From Phascolomyces articulosus (Eukaryota; Mucoromycota; Mucoromycetes; Mucorales; Lichtheimiaceae): a DNA stretch of 64,000 bases. The translations under genes were made by a program, and so were the position numbers. Where the stretch lies: positions 868,001 to 932,000 of the forward strand of contig JAIXMP010000014.1 in the NCBI GenBank assembly GCA_025677815.1. Direction: 5' to 3'. Every line of letters starts with the position of its first letter. Position 1 is the stretch's first letter. This document shows, piece by piece, positions 49,648-63,000 of the stretch. Below the pieces are notes generated by a model that searched no databases, had not been told where the DNA came from, and was given only the letters and a program-made list of their open reading frames with translations.

Positions 49648-51675
49648 ATGTCTCATAACAATAGATCACCACCTGTTCAAAAATACGAACGTTCACCACG
49701 ACATCGATCACGTAGTCCCAACAATCATAGATCTCGTTATTATCATTCACCTTCACCTCCTCCTCCTTCTTCTTCTCGATACAATAATAATAAAAGACAA
49801 TATTCGAGACATGACGATCGTGACGATTATCACTCTAACCATAACCGCCATCATCATCAGCGCGACGTAAGATTTGTCACACTTGAGCCGAATCCTTGAT
49901 TCTATTTTTTTTTATTAGACATTAGAAAAAAAAAAAGGAGAAAGAGAAAAAAGAGAGAGGATCATTGTTCTCTATCACTTATATTTGATTGAAAAAAAAA
50001 ATTATAAAAAGGGATCTAACTCCTTTTTCCTTCCCTTTCCCCCTCTTCCTACTAAAAAAAATAAAAATAAAAATAAAAAAATAAAAAGCGTCGGCGAAGA
50101 CATGAACGAAGATATGAAGATCAAGATTATTATCAAGAAGATAAACATCCTACGGAACCTAATATTAATGTGGTTTTACGTAGTTTACCAGATCGAGCAA
50201 GAGAACGTGATGTAAGTTTGAGAAATGAATAGAGTGCGAGAGATGAAATTATTAAGAAAACTATATATATATATATATACATGTATCTATAGATTCATAA
50301 AACATTGGAATCAATGGGTGCAAGTGTAGATGAAGTATCATTAATTAGAGATCGAGATACAGGTATATATATAGTGTGTGGTCCTTTTTTTTGAATGGTA
50401 CATCATCATAGAAAAATGATGTTTGATGACTTTTTTTTTTTAGGTGAATCAAGAAAATTTGCATTTGTAAGATTTACAAGTGTTGGTCATGCAGTTCAAT
50501 TTGTAGAAAAACATTATCCTCATTTTCATATGAATCATCATCGTGTTCGAGTGGATTATTGTAATAAAGAAGGAACAAGGGAAGATTTGATGGAATGGCG
50601 ATGTTTAAAGGTAAAATAATTAGATCAAATTTTAAGAGGCAAAATCAAAAAAAAAAAAAAAAAAAAAACCACATAAAACTTAAATGATTTTTTTTTAGTG
50701 TGGTAAATTCAATGATGATTCACGTCGCGTTTGTATTGAATGTCGAACACCCTTTGAAGGTATATGTTGATAGAAATTAGATTAGATGTAATTTTAGAGA
50801 AAAATAATATTAAATGTTATGATTTTATAAATTATATAAAGGCTCAAAAGCAGAAAAACGATCTAAAGAAACAGAATCCATGGATATCAATGACGGAACA
50901 ATGGATGTCACTTATACACCTACTCATATGTTATTATTACGAAACTTGGATCATTTATCATCGGAAGAATCCATTTTTCATGCACTTCAATCCATGTCGG
51001 GTCTACGACGCGTACTTTTGATTAAGGATAAATTGACAAGAATGTCCTGTGAATTTGCCTTTGTGGAATTTTTTACTGTCCAGGTATATATATATATAAG
51101 TGATGGGAAAAAAAAAGATCGATGAATTGATCAATATATATATATATATATGTTTAGGATGCGATGAATACCATGACACATATGAATAAATCACCTTTCC
51201 GTATTGATGGGAGTCAACCTACCATTTCATTTGCTAGTCTAGATAGTTTTCTTCCTGCCTATGCTTCTTCAGAATGGGCTATTCCAGCGGATAGTGAAGA
51301 AGGATTATGGATTTATCGTGATGGACAAGCCTATGCAGCTGAATATTCAATTCAAATTCAGTATGAACGAGAAGAAAAGAAAAATGAAGAAAAACGAATG
51401 GCAGATGAACGTAAAGCAAAAGAAGAACAAGAGAAAAAGGAACGTGCAATTAAACAACAACAAGGTAAAAACTTTTTTAATAGGGAGAAGAGAACGATAA
51501 AAATAAAAAAGTATACGCCATTAACTTTTGTGTCTTTTTAACGATTTTTTTAGCCAAGAAGGATTCATTGGAAGATGATCTAAGTGCTTTTTATGCAGGC
51601 ATGGGAGATATATTATCTTCTAATGATAAGAATGATGATACAAAAACAGATATTTTTTCTGTTCCCAAAGTTTAA
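49648..51675 (+). CDS. RNA-binding protein, RBM5/RBM10-like (RRM - RanBP2 zinc finger - RRM)
   Basis: Eight exons: 49648-49866, 50089-50211, 50293-50362, 50444-50610, 50699-50759, 50842-51083, 51158-51464 and 51554-51675, total 1311 nt, 436 residues. Residues 1-100 form an RS/His-rich region. RRM1 follows (VVLRSLPDRARERD; RNP1-like RKFAFVRF), then a RanBP2-type zinc finger (WRCLKC...VCIEC). RRM2 (MLLLRNLDHLSSEE; CEFAFVEF) is next, then a charged helix (YEREEKKNEEKRMADERKA). The order RRM-ZnF-RRM is that of RBM5/6/10, spliceosomal A-complex proteins that affect 3' splice-site choice. The protein is about half their size and lacks a visible G-patch. The RS-rich head suggests nuclear speckles. 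Confidence 0.85.
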
Positions 51676-52013
51676 TAATAATAAACATGTTTTCCCTCAT
51701 TCTTTTGTTGTTGTTATTGATTGTTTTTTTTTATTATTAGTATTATTATGAAGCAAAGGTAAAAAAAAAAGGGGGGTGGGGAGGAAGAAAGTTAGTGGGA
51801 TTACCATTTATATGTATTTTTTTTTCTTTTTACAAAGTTATCATTGATATTTGGATAATAGAAAGAGAAGGAGCAATTTATATGTGAGAGGGGGTGGATA
51901 TGAACATATATGTTGTGCGTGTATATGTTTATGTGTTAAAGCCAAAGTTCACATAATGGTTTGGGAAAAAAAAAAAGGAGAAAAGCATGTGTGTCAAGTT
52001 ATTGTTGTTTTTT
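51676..52013. other. convergent 3' intergenic region
   Basis: 338 bases between the RBM5-like stop and the stop of the intron-bearing H2B gene. Contains AT-rich and G-rich (GGGGTGGGG) simple sequence. No gene. Confidence 0.45.
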
Positions 52014-52533
52014 TTACTTGGAACTAGTGTATTTGGTAACAGCCTTGGTACCTTCAGAAACAGCGTGCTTTGCCAATTCACCAGGTAAGATCAAACGAAC
52101 AGCAGTTTGAATCTCACGTGAAGAAATAGTAGACCGCTTATTATAAGCGGCCAACTTGGAAGCTTCACCAGCAATACGTTCGAAAATGTCATTGACAAAA
52201 GAATTCAGAATCGACATTGCTTTGTTAGAAATACCAGTATCAGGGTGAACTTGTTTTAAGACACGATAAATGTAAGTGGAATAAGTTTCTTTACGAGCAG
52301 CCTTGCGTTTTTTATCGCCTGACTTGACCTTGTTGGAAGCAGTTTTGGTGGGAGCTATTATTTTTTGACAACACACACCACGTTTTTTTTTTGAATGAGT
52401 GGATCGATTTTAACATGGTAATATAAAAAAAAAGTACTCTAAACTTTTCATTTTCCATTCTATATATTTTTTTAAAAAAAAAAAGTGAGATTTATTTACC
52501 TTTGCCACCAGTAGCACTTGATTTCTTGTCCAT
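52014..52533 (-). CDS. H2B: histone H2B, intron-bearing paralogue
   Basis: Two exons, 52533-52500 and 52354-52014, total 375 nt, 124 residues. The histone-fold core ([37 protein letters not shown]) is nearly identical to that of the other H2B at 57592. The N-terminal tail differs ([15 protein letters not shown] against [14 protein letters not shown]), and the core has small changes such as FERIAGEAS for FERIASEAS and TYSTY for TYSSY. It is the only histone here with an intron and the only one whose upstream region lacks the TATAAAAAG-like box and CGCG boxes. The sequence suggests a separately regulated, possibly replication-independent copy; that is an inference. Confidence 0.93.
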
Positions 52534-53284
52534 TGGGTTTGAATGTAAGGGAAAAAAAAAAGTGGTTTGTATGTAAAGAAGAAAAGGGTGTTCTCCTCAT
52601 CTCTCATTTTTTTTAAAGCAGAAAAAAGGAAAAATTAAAAGGCCGCCGCAGCACCTATTTTTTTTTGCATGGAAGAAAACCATCATCATCCTTTAACCCT
52701 TAGAACAATAAGTAATGTATGTCATAATAAAAAAAAAAAAAAAATAGGTAAATATTTTTTTGCATCCATTCCCAGAACATCTCTTCATTTTGATACATAA
52801 ATTAAACCGTGTGATTGTTTCATATAATTTAAAAAAATGGACCAATGATTATCCACCTCCATGTCAAAAAAAAACACATTCCCCCTCCCCAACACACTTA
52901 AAAATAATAATAAAACAATAATTTCCTGTTTTAATACACAAAAACAACGTTTGTGTTTTTATTTATTTATTAAAAAAAAGAAGAGTATATATGGGAATGA
53001 ATGTTCAAAGAAGATACATACAAAAAAAAGAAAATGATCAAAGCGAGAAAACTGTACAAAAAAGAGATAAGGAAAAAAATTGATTGTTAAAATGCTACTG
53101 CATTATAGTGTTGTTATTATTGTTGTTGCTGTTGTTGTTGTTGCTGTTGTTGTTGTTGCTGTTGTCGGGAAGAAAGATGACTTTTGAATAGAAGATGGAA
53201 TGAATACTTGATGATTTAAAAAAGGGGATATGTTGTTGATGATGAAAAAATGATTGTTGTATATAAATTATATATTAAAATAAT
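52534..53284. other. intergenic between H2B paralogue and H3 3' end
   Basis: 751 bases. It holds the H2B paralogue promoter (no TATAAAAAG box, no CGCG), A/T runs, and a (TTG/CTG)n run at 53109-53165 in the presumed 3' untranslated region of H3. No gene seen. Confidence 0.5.
53109..53165. repeat. TTG-type trinucleotide repeat
   Basis: GTTGTT... with interspersed GCTGTT units for 57 bases, in the probable 3' untranslated region of the H3 gene; on the H3 strand it reads CAACAACAG-like. It is not part of a called coding region. Confidence 0.8.
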
Positions 53285-54888
<1,604 letters not shown>

Positions 54889-56454
54889 GTTTTCTTTCTA
54901 AAAAACTTAATCTTTTTTTAAATGACACCCTCTTTTTATCCTCCTTTTTTTTTCATCATTCTCCTCATGATATTATTCGCCACACAACAACAACAACAAT
55001 AACAACAAACAATCATATTACTACATATAACACATTATATTTTTTTACATCACACAAACTCTGTTTTTTTTTCTTGTCTATTTTTTTTAATCTTTTTTTT
55101 TTTGTCATCCCTTTTTTTATACTCGTTCTTTATCTTCTCCTTCCCAATGATCTCACATTTTGTACAAAGGGTTGATGATAAAAATCACACCCACGAATCT
55201 TTCTCTCACTCTCTTGTATCTGTAAATAGCGTTTTTGTCAGAAACGAGATAAAAAAATAAATAATTTGCAAAAAAAAAAAAAAATCATCATCTTTTGGGT
55301 TTTTTTAAAAAGTGGGAATTATGTGAAAGTGGGGTTTTTATTTGAAATTTATGAATTATGGAATCCTTGCTATTCATGGAAATTTTACTTATTGTTATTA
55401 TAGATCCAATTTATTTGATTTCCATAGCTGTGTGTTCTTATTAATAAAACAAATTCTTTTATAAATATGGTATACTATGTTTCATACGCACTACGAACGC
55501 ACCATGTATCTATCTCTCACCCTATTCTTTTAATAATGAAAGATATTCTATCCACAGCATTTGTACCATAAGCAAAACGCAGAAATTACTCTATCCATAG
55601 TCCATCAATTATCATTTTAAAATATACAAGTGACTCTATTTCTTTTCTTTTTTTTTATGTAATGATATATCACTGGAACTAAAAGTAGAATTATCAAATT
55701 CGATTAACGAATACAGTCCAGCTTCTTGATCAAGTCCCCAACATACCATCATAATTAAATCAGAGATAAATATTCAAATCCATTAAAAATATAAAAGCCG
55801 CATCCATCATTCCAAATGTTATTACTTGATCAAGTTTGCTCGTGATTCAATTATATATATATCTACGTATATATCATTAGCCAAAAGTCATTCATCATAA
55901 GTAAAATAAATTGAATTACCCCATTCATTTTATCATTAAGTTGACGACATAATGAACCCATTTTTTTTTCCTATGACCCACATATACTATTTAAAAAAAA
56001 CCCTCATTTCCCAAAAAAAAAATCATCATTTGACCACAAAAAATATATATAAAAAATAAATTCAAGTATAATGAAAAAAAAAATTATGTATTTGGAAAAA
56101 AAAAGTGTGAATTGTTTTTTGCAAACGCTATGTACAAGATACAAGAAAAAAAAAATAATATCAACTTTTTATAATAAAAAAAAGTTAATAGAAAAAAAAT
56201 AGTGGTTTTTTTTTTGGTTGTGGTTGTGAGTTGATAAAAAAGTAGTTATTTGTAAGCAAAAGTATAATATGACGGGAGAGAAGAAAAAAATGTAGTTATA
56301 TGTTGAATTGTTTAGTTTTTGTGCAAAAGAGACGAGAGAAAGAAAATGTTGCAAATGGTTTGTGTGTGTTCGTTGTGGTGTTTAATGACAAAATGGTGAA
56401 AGGATGGGGGAATAAGAATGTAATTTTTTTTCGAATGTAAAAAAAATAGTACGT
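54889..56454. other. intergenic, 3' regions of H4 and H2A
   Basis: 1.57 kb between two converging histone genes. AT-rich with long A and T runs; a CAACAACAACAACAATAACAAC run lies at about 54985-55008 in the H4 3' untranslated region. No gene or RNA structure is recognised. Confidence 0.5.
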
Positions 56455-56850
56455 TTACAGTTCTTGAGAAGCACCAGCCTTCTTGGACTTTGTAGGCAAC
56501 AAAGAAGCATGAATGTTAGGCAAGACACCACCTTGAGCAATAGTGACATGACCAAGTAACTTGTTCAATTCTTCGTCGTTACGGATGGCCAATTGCAAGT
56601 GACGAGGAATGATACGAGACTTCTTGTTATCACGAGCAGCGTTACCGGCCAATTCAAGAATTTCAGCGGTCAAGTATTCCAAGACAGCGGCCAAGTAGAC
56701 GGGAGCACCAGCACCAACATGTTGAGCATAGTTACCACGACGCAAAAGACGATGAATACGACCAACAGGGAATTGAAGACCTGCCTTAGCAGAACGAGTT
56801 TGGGACTTGGTACCAGCAGCGGATTTACCTCCAGATTTACCACCAGACAT
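56455..56850 (-). CDS. H2A: histone H2A, with SQEL C-terminus
   Basis: Single exon, 131 residues. The core motifs are present: [20 protein letters not shown], then [40 protein letters not shown] and [17 protein letters not shown]. The tail ends GASQEL, the SQ[E/D]-type motif phosphorylated by Mec1/ATM-type kinases at DNA breaks, so this canonical H2A can serve the H2A.X role, as in yeast. Divergent from the H2B at 57592, with 741 bp between start codons. Confidence 0.97.
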   Translation of the reverse strand: MSGGKSGGKSAAGTKSQTRSAKAGLQFPVGRIHRLLRRGNYAQHVGAGAPVYLAAVLEYLTAEILELAGNAARDNKKSRIIPRHLQLAIRNDEELNKLLGHVTIAQGGVLPNIHASLLPTKSKKAGASQEL

Positions 56851-57591
56851 TTTTGATTATTATTATTATGTGTTTTGGAAAAAGGAAAAAAAATAAGTTA
56901 TGCGAGAAAAAAAAAGAAGAGAAAAAATGGGGGAGTGTTAAAAAAAATGAATGGGTTTATATATATACTGAGATTTTTAATTCTGCTTTGAATCTTGTGC
57001 TGCTTGGTTTTTTTTTTTTTTTTCCTTATTGTGTTATTAAACTCCGCTCATTCTTCAGCCTAATTTTTTCAAAAAAAAAAAAAACACTAACACGCGTGGC
57101 CCTAAGGAAAGTCACACACCAGCTAATTTTTTTTTTCCACTTTGTATTTTTTTTTTTTCGCGTAATAATAGTTTTTTTTCGCGTATACTGATTTGATAGA
57201 GACGATGAAAAAAAAAAAATTATAAAAAAAAATTTTTATTTAACCAATTGATATAAAAGCGTGTCATTCCGTGATAATTCGCGTTTTTTTCGCGAAAGGT
57301 ATAATAAAAAACACGATTTTTTGTAATTTTTTTTTAATTCAAATGAATGGTTCAAGGTCCATAGAGTCAAAAAGAAAAAAAAAACAGTGGAGTTGGGGGG
57401 GTTGAAAATAACCAAGGTGTAAAGTGGGGGACGACAAACTTTGGGAAATTTACTACAACCAGCCAATAAAAAAACTCAGTTAAAAATTATATATAAAAAG
57501 GGAAGGACCCAACTTACTTTTTTTTTTTCTTTTCTTTTTTCCCAAATTTTTATATTTTTTTTCCACACTTTTTTTTTTTTAATTCATTAAA
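56851..57591. promoter_or_regulatory. shared H2A/H2B divergent promoter
   Basis: 741 bases. A TATATAAA box for H2A (56957-56964, minus strand, about 107 before its ATG) and TATAAAAAG for H2B (57492-57500, about 95 before its ATG). CGCG-type boxes between: ACGCGT at 57092-57097, TTTCGCG ending at 57162 and at 57183, and a TTCGCG plus the palindrome TTTCGCGAAA at 57279-57297. The same design as in the H3/H4 promoter. Confidence 0.6.
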
Positions 57592-57966
57592 ATGGCTCCC
57601 AAGACTGATAAGCCCGCTGCTGGTAAGGCACCTGCCAAGACCACTGAAAAGAAAGTTAAGGGTGATAAGAAGCGCAAGGTCTCCCGTAAGGAAACTTATT
57701 CTTCCTACATTTACCGTGTCTTGAAGCAAGTTCACCCCGATACTGGTATTTCCAACAAGGCCATGTCCATCTTGAACTCTTTTGTCAATGATATCTTTGA
57801 ACGTATTGCTTCCGAAGCTTCCAAGTTGGCTGCTTATAACAAGCGTTCCACTATCTCTTCCCGTGAAATCCAAACTGCTGTTCGTTTGATCTTGCCCGGT
57901 GAATTGGCTAAGCATGCTGTCTCTGAAGGTACCAAGGCTGTCACCAAGTACACTAGCTCCAAATAA
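57592..57966 (+). CDS. H2B: histone H2B, intronless canonical copy
   Basis: Single exon, 124 residues. The tail is [20 protein letters not shown]. Then [20 protein letters not shown] and [20 protein letters not shown], ending [12 protein letters not shown] with the C-terminal lysine environment (AVTKYT) that is ubiquitinated in yeast and human. Codon bias is high, and it pairs head-to-head with H2A, as is usual for core histone pairs. Confidence 0.98.
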   Translation: MAPKTDKPAAGKAPAKTTEKKVKGDKKRKVSRKETYSSYIYRVLKQVHPDTGISNKAMSILNSFVNDIFERIASEASKLAAYNKRSTISSREIQTAVRLILPGELAKHAVSEGTKAVTKYTSSK

Positions 57967-58616
57967 ACAAAACGCGTTATTATTATTCCCTCTTTATCTT
58001 TTTTTTTCTTCATTTTATACGACAATACATACTTTGCCATTATCAACAACAACAACAATTACAACAACAAAAAACACAACAACATTTTAACTTCACCCTT
58101 TTCTTTTTTCTAAATATCATTTTGAAATAAGAGAAACTTGTACAGAAACCAAACTTTTTTTTTATCCTTTTTTATTAATCACATCTTCGTTTTTTTTTAC
58201 AACTTTTTTTTTACTCAATTTTTCCAATGGGTTGATCAACGTTTGTTCATATCTTTTTTGCTTTTTTTTGAATTGTAATCAAATTATTATATATAAAAAA
58301 ATATCTTGTAATCTTCTTTTTTTTTTAATAATATGGAAGAGAAACATTTTTTTTACAATCCAATTAATGTTGTGTGTATATGTTTATTTAAGAAAAAAAA
58401 AAGTGTTTGTGTGAATGGATGAATGTATATATGTATATGTGGGTGCGTGTTTATATAATAAGATGTAACAAAAGGATACTGGGGAAGGGTTTATTTGACA
58501 TAATAATAATAATATATTAAAAAAAAAGTGATATGCAATGTGGGGAGTATATATGGTTTTTTTTTTTATTATTATTATTGATTGATCGAGAATTATATAT
58601 ATATATATATAATGAA
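57967..58616. other. convergent 3' intergenic region
   Basis: 650 AT-rich bases between the H2B stop and the stop of the Myb/SANT-like gene. Contains CAACAACAACAATTACAACAAC near 58046 and a TA microsatellite near 58595-58610. No gene. Confidence 0.5.
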
Positions 58617-60070
58617 TTATTCTTTGGAAGCACGAATCTTTTCCAATTCAATTTCCAATCGTAATTGTTCCAACTTCATTTGTTGCATACGTTCTTCATG
58701 TTCCATTCGTTTTCCCATCAATTCCATTTCCATCACTTTGAGCTGTCGTTCTTCTGCAATACCATCGGATATACGATGATTTCTATTGATCATAAATAAG
58801 TAAAATGGAACTCTCTCTCTCTCTCTCTATTTAAAAAAAACAATGGATATCATGTGCTTACCCAGTCTTTCGTCGTTTAGAATATGGTAAAGAGGACATG
58901 TATGAATCATTATTATTATTGGTCATGCCTAAACCTGAAAGATGACGATGTTGTTCTTCTGGAGAAGAAGGTTGCCAAGATTCACCACCATTCGATGATG
59001 AAGAGGATGGATGGGGTATCATGGCCGTAGATTGTTGTGGTTGTGAAGGAGCGGGTAATCGATTAGGATGATGATGATGTGATGTGGATGATGTATTTGT
59101 ATTATCATGGCTATTATTATTATTGTTATTGTTATTGTTGTTATGGGATGAGGTTATCGTAGAAGGTGTAGGTGTCATCGATGTACTTTGTGATGAAGGA
59201 GAAGAACTATGTTTTTGTTGTTGATCATTATTGGATGATGCTGTTGTAGAATGGGAGGATGATTGTTGTTGTTGTGATGGTGGATGATCTTCTTTTTCGG
59301 CATGTGAATTATTATTCTTTAATGTTGTTGTAGATGAGGAAGAGGGATGATTATTTTCTTTATTACTAACAGAAGTTTCATTTGTAGATTCACCATGATT
59401 TTCTGAAAAGACATGTTTACATCGATCATAAAACGCGAAATCTTTACGCATTTTTTCTAAATTTGACAATTTTATTTTTAGTTTTTTTTTTTTTTAGTTT
59501 ATCCTCGAGTGATAAATGTGTTGTGTGAAACCGTGGAAGGAATATCAAAATTTAATAATATTTAATATTTGGTTAGGAAGAGAAGGAGGGGAGAAATCCC
59601 AGAAAGAAATTAATTTTTTTTTTACCTGAAAGTCGTGCTTTAGCTTGATCGTCATGAATAACATCGGGTGCTGTCAATTGTTCTTGCCATTTTTTATATC
59701 TATTCTCTAACCAACGTACTTTAAACTTGATGGCTTCATGATACATAATATTACGAAATACTTCTTCTGCTACGCGCTTGCTATACCCTGACTTGTTGTT
59801 TTTCCAACTTTCATAATGACCCGGTTTTTCCAAATCGTTTAATAAGACAGTGACATCGTCGTCTCTCCATTGAATATAACGTCGTGTGGATTCTTGGTGA
59901 TGACTAGAGCTATTGGAACCATTGCCATGGTTATTGGAAGAAGTGTCCGATTCTTCTATAGTGTTATTACTATTATTATTATTACTGGTTGTTGTTGTCG
60001 TTGTTGAAGAAGACGATGGTGTATTCAACCCATAGTTACCCGCCGTTTGTGTAATGAAAGAATGTGTCAT
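58617..60070 (-). CDS. Myb/SANT-like (trihelix-type) DNA-binding protein
   Basis: Three exons, 60070-59626, 59456-58862 and 58782-58617, total 1206 nt, 401 residues. A Ser/Asn-rich N-terminus is followed at about residues 65-140 by a helix-turn-helix of trihelix type: YIQWRDDDVTVLLNDLEKPG, then YESWKNNKSGYSKRVAEEVF and IKFKVRWLENRYKKWQEQL, with the spaced Trp residues expected of SANT/Myb-like folds. A second long low-complexity region (Ser/His/Asn, poly-N) lies between. The C-terminal helix (QLKVMEMELMGKRMEHEERM) is a coiled coil, the usual layout of these fungal transcription factors. Nuclear location and DNA binding are inferred; the target is unknown. The start is the ATG opening MTHSFITQTAGNYG; an in-frame upstream extension exists but is Phe-rich and unlikely. 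Confidence 0.75.
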
Positions 60071-63000
60071 TCTAATCAAGTTGTTGAAAAAAGAAAAAAT
60101 GTCAGTGATAAGAAAGAAGAAGAAGAAGAAAAAGTTAAAACAAAAAATAAAAAGGGGAGAGAAAAAAAGAAGACTGGTTTTTTCATGGTTTCTTTTTTTT
60201 TTAACACAACAAAATTCCCTCTCAACAAATTTTAGGAAAAAGAGTTTCAATTTGTCACATCAGGTTTTTTTGGGAATGAAATTTTGGAAATTCATTGGTC
60301 AAAATATAAATCCAAATTCACTCTCTTAATTTTTTTTATAGTGTGATAATTATATATTTATATCATTGGTACTATAAAACCTCATTATTATATTATTATC
60401 ATTATAAGCCAAAAAGCTTAAAAATATATAAGAATGTTTTTGAAATTAACACATTCTTTTGAAAAAAAAGTTCATTACTCATTTTTTATTACACCATCAT
60501 CACTCGATTTTAAAAAAAAAAAAAAAAAAAAAGTGAGGTCATCGAATTGGAACTGCTGACCTCAATTTCCTTTTTTATCAAAATCCAGAATATAAGAATA
60601 TAAAATGATAATCGCTTCCTTTTGTGGATGAAAATATCAATTTTTCTTTTACTAAAAAGCAACTTGAAAATGAGAATGACATAAACGTTCGCACACTCTT
60701 TTTTTTTTCAAACTTTTTGTGATAAAAAAATGGTACTTGATGATGATGAAAATTTTAGACTTGGCTACATAAATAAAAAGAGTTTTTTTTTTTCTTTTTG
60801 AGAATGTACGTTGCTCCTTTCCCTCCTAATAAAACTATATAGTTTCAGATCGTAATCAAATAAAAAAAAAATGTGTGTATTTCTATCGTCACTAGAATAT
60901 GAATACCAAAACTATAACTTTAAAACTTTTCATTTTTATTAGTAATTTTATAAAAATATACAGTCCCCAAACTTGTGGTTTTGTTATCTATCATCATTTC
61001 CCTCATTCATCAATAACGAATTTCATCCATAAGGAAGAGTCGATTATTTATTGGATCAGAGATAAATTTCCCATCTCATTATTAGTATTTATTATCATCC
61101 CATCCACACAGCTTCTCCGTAACTTTAAGTTTATTTTTTATATATTGAATCTCTCTTATTAATAGAAGAATTATCATTATTATTATTATTATTAGTACTG
61201 CCTGTTAGGTGAATGACGAATAATATACGATTCATACCAAATAAGAAATAAATATACATCATTTGAGAGAATTCTTGTCATTGAAGTATATTTTTGAATA
61301 TTACTCGAAAAAGAGAAGAGAAAAAAGAAATGTCTTCCCTTTTTTTGAAAATAAAAGAATTTGTTGTAATTATAAAAAGAAAACCGGGAAAATGAGGAAA
61401 CAACAAATGTAATATTGCATATCTTCTTTTTCATTTATTTATGATTGTTGGGTATCAACTATTAGCTGCTTATAGTTTGAATAAATGAAATGTAGAATGT
61501 CTATAGTAATTGTATCTATATATATTATTCGAAGGAGAAAAGAATATAAATATGGGTACTATTTTTCTTTTACCAAAGGAAGAGGTACTGTAGATTCATA
61601 AAAAACAATATAATTGTTGAATCCGTACTAGTATGAAATAATGGATTGTTGTGTTTATCCAAGAGAATCTTATCGACTACCCCTGAGTGTGTAAACTAAG
61701 AATGAATTGTATTGTCTTTATTCTATGATGTCAAAAGTCAATCAGCAATATTATTTTTTGGAGGGCAATGATCACGACGAACCCTCAATCCGATCACTTT
61801 ATCTTTTTTTAATAGATGGATAAATAATTCGTTCATTCGACAAAAGATATATTCTAAAAAGCAACAACTTATATTTCGGGGAAAGGAAAATAACGAATAA
61901 GAAATAGAAAGCGCTACAACATGAATCTATTACATTGTAGACAACGATCTTTAGTTTGTTAAATGAAATTGAAAAGAGAGAGTATACAGTATCCACAAAG
62001 TATCCACAAAGTATCCATGTTACATTTATGCTAAAAATAAATGAAGAGAAAGGGATCCATAAAACTACAACGATTATTTTATTAGTTTTAGTATATATAT
62101 ATTATATTATTTCGTATGGACATGCGATGTAGACACACAAACAATATATTGAATACTCCAGCGAAATAAACAATTTGAGTAATCAGAATGTCATCTAATG
62201 ATCCAAGATATATTATCAAAAAATCACATTTGGAGAAGAGATACGGAAATGATTTAATTTTCCAGGAAAAAAAATAAATTCTTTGACAAGATGTAATGAA
62301 GAACATGGTATCATATTAATAGTATACCTTTTGATTTCATTCAAAAATATGAAAATATTACCGTTTTAACTTTGGAAGATAAATTTTGACATTGCCTTGC
62401 TTGGATAGATTCTTTAAGAAATAAGCGGATGATGATGTTGAAAGCAAAAAATAATAATAATAATAATATCTCACTAGAACGCTGAATAGAATGATATTTC
62501 GGTATCAATGAATTAAAAGCACATCACCAATGGGAATCGACAATGACAAAGAATACATTGTTTCGGTGTGTTATTATAAGTACAACCAAGCATTACCTAT
62601 CCAAAAAAAAAAGCATGATTGTAATAAATAGAAAAATGAATATGATTAAATTATTGCCTTTTTATATGATGTAGCGACAGAGCCAGCATTATCTATGATA
62701 ACAACATCCAAATGAAACAAACTGAAAGGATGATTGGAAAAAACTGAAACCGCTACATTAAAAAACCGGTATATCCGCTTGATTTGTTTCTTTGTTAAAT
62801 GTTTTTATTAAAAAAAAGAAGGTACGCATTTTGGAAAATACTATTATTCCAATACGGTAAAAGGAAAGATGCATATATGATTATAGAAAATGATTCTTGG
62901 TATTTTTCTGTTCCAGTGAATGCGTTGCATATACCGTATATCAGCAAAAACTACAATTGTATTATAATTACAGGCATGGAGAAAAAGTATAATCCAGATA

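Noticed and set aside
60534..60565. TGAGGTCA/TGACCTCA inverted repeat as a possible tRNA arm
   Set aside because: The arms are only 8 bp and the rest of a tRNA is absent. It remains a small hairpin of unknown meaning.
60899..61162. 87-codon plus-strand frame
   Set aside because: Ile/Phe-rich AT-driven composition, no motif and no conserved start context.
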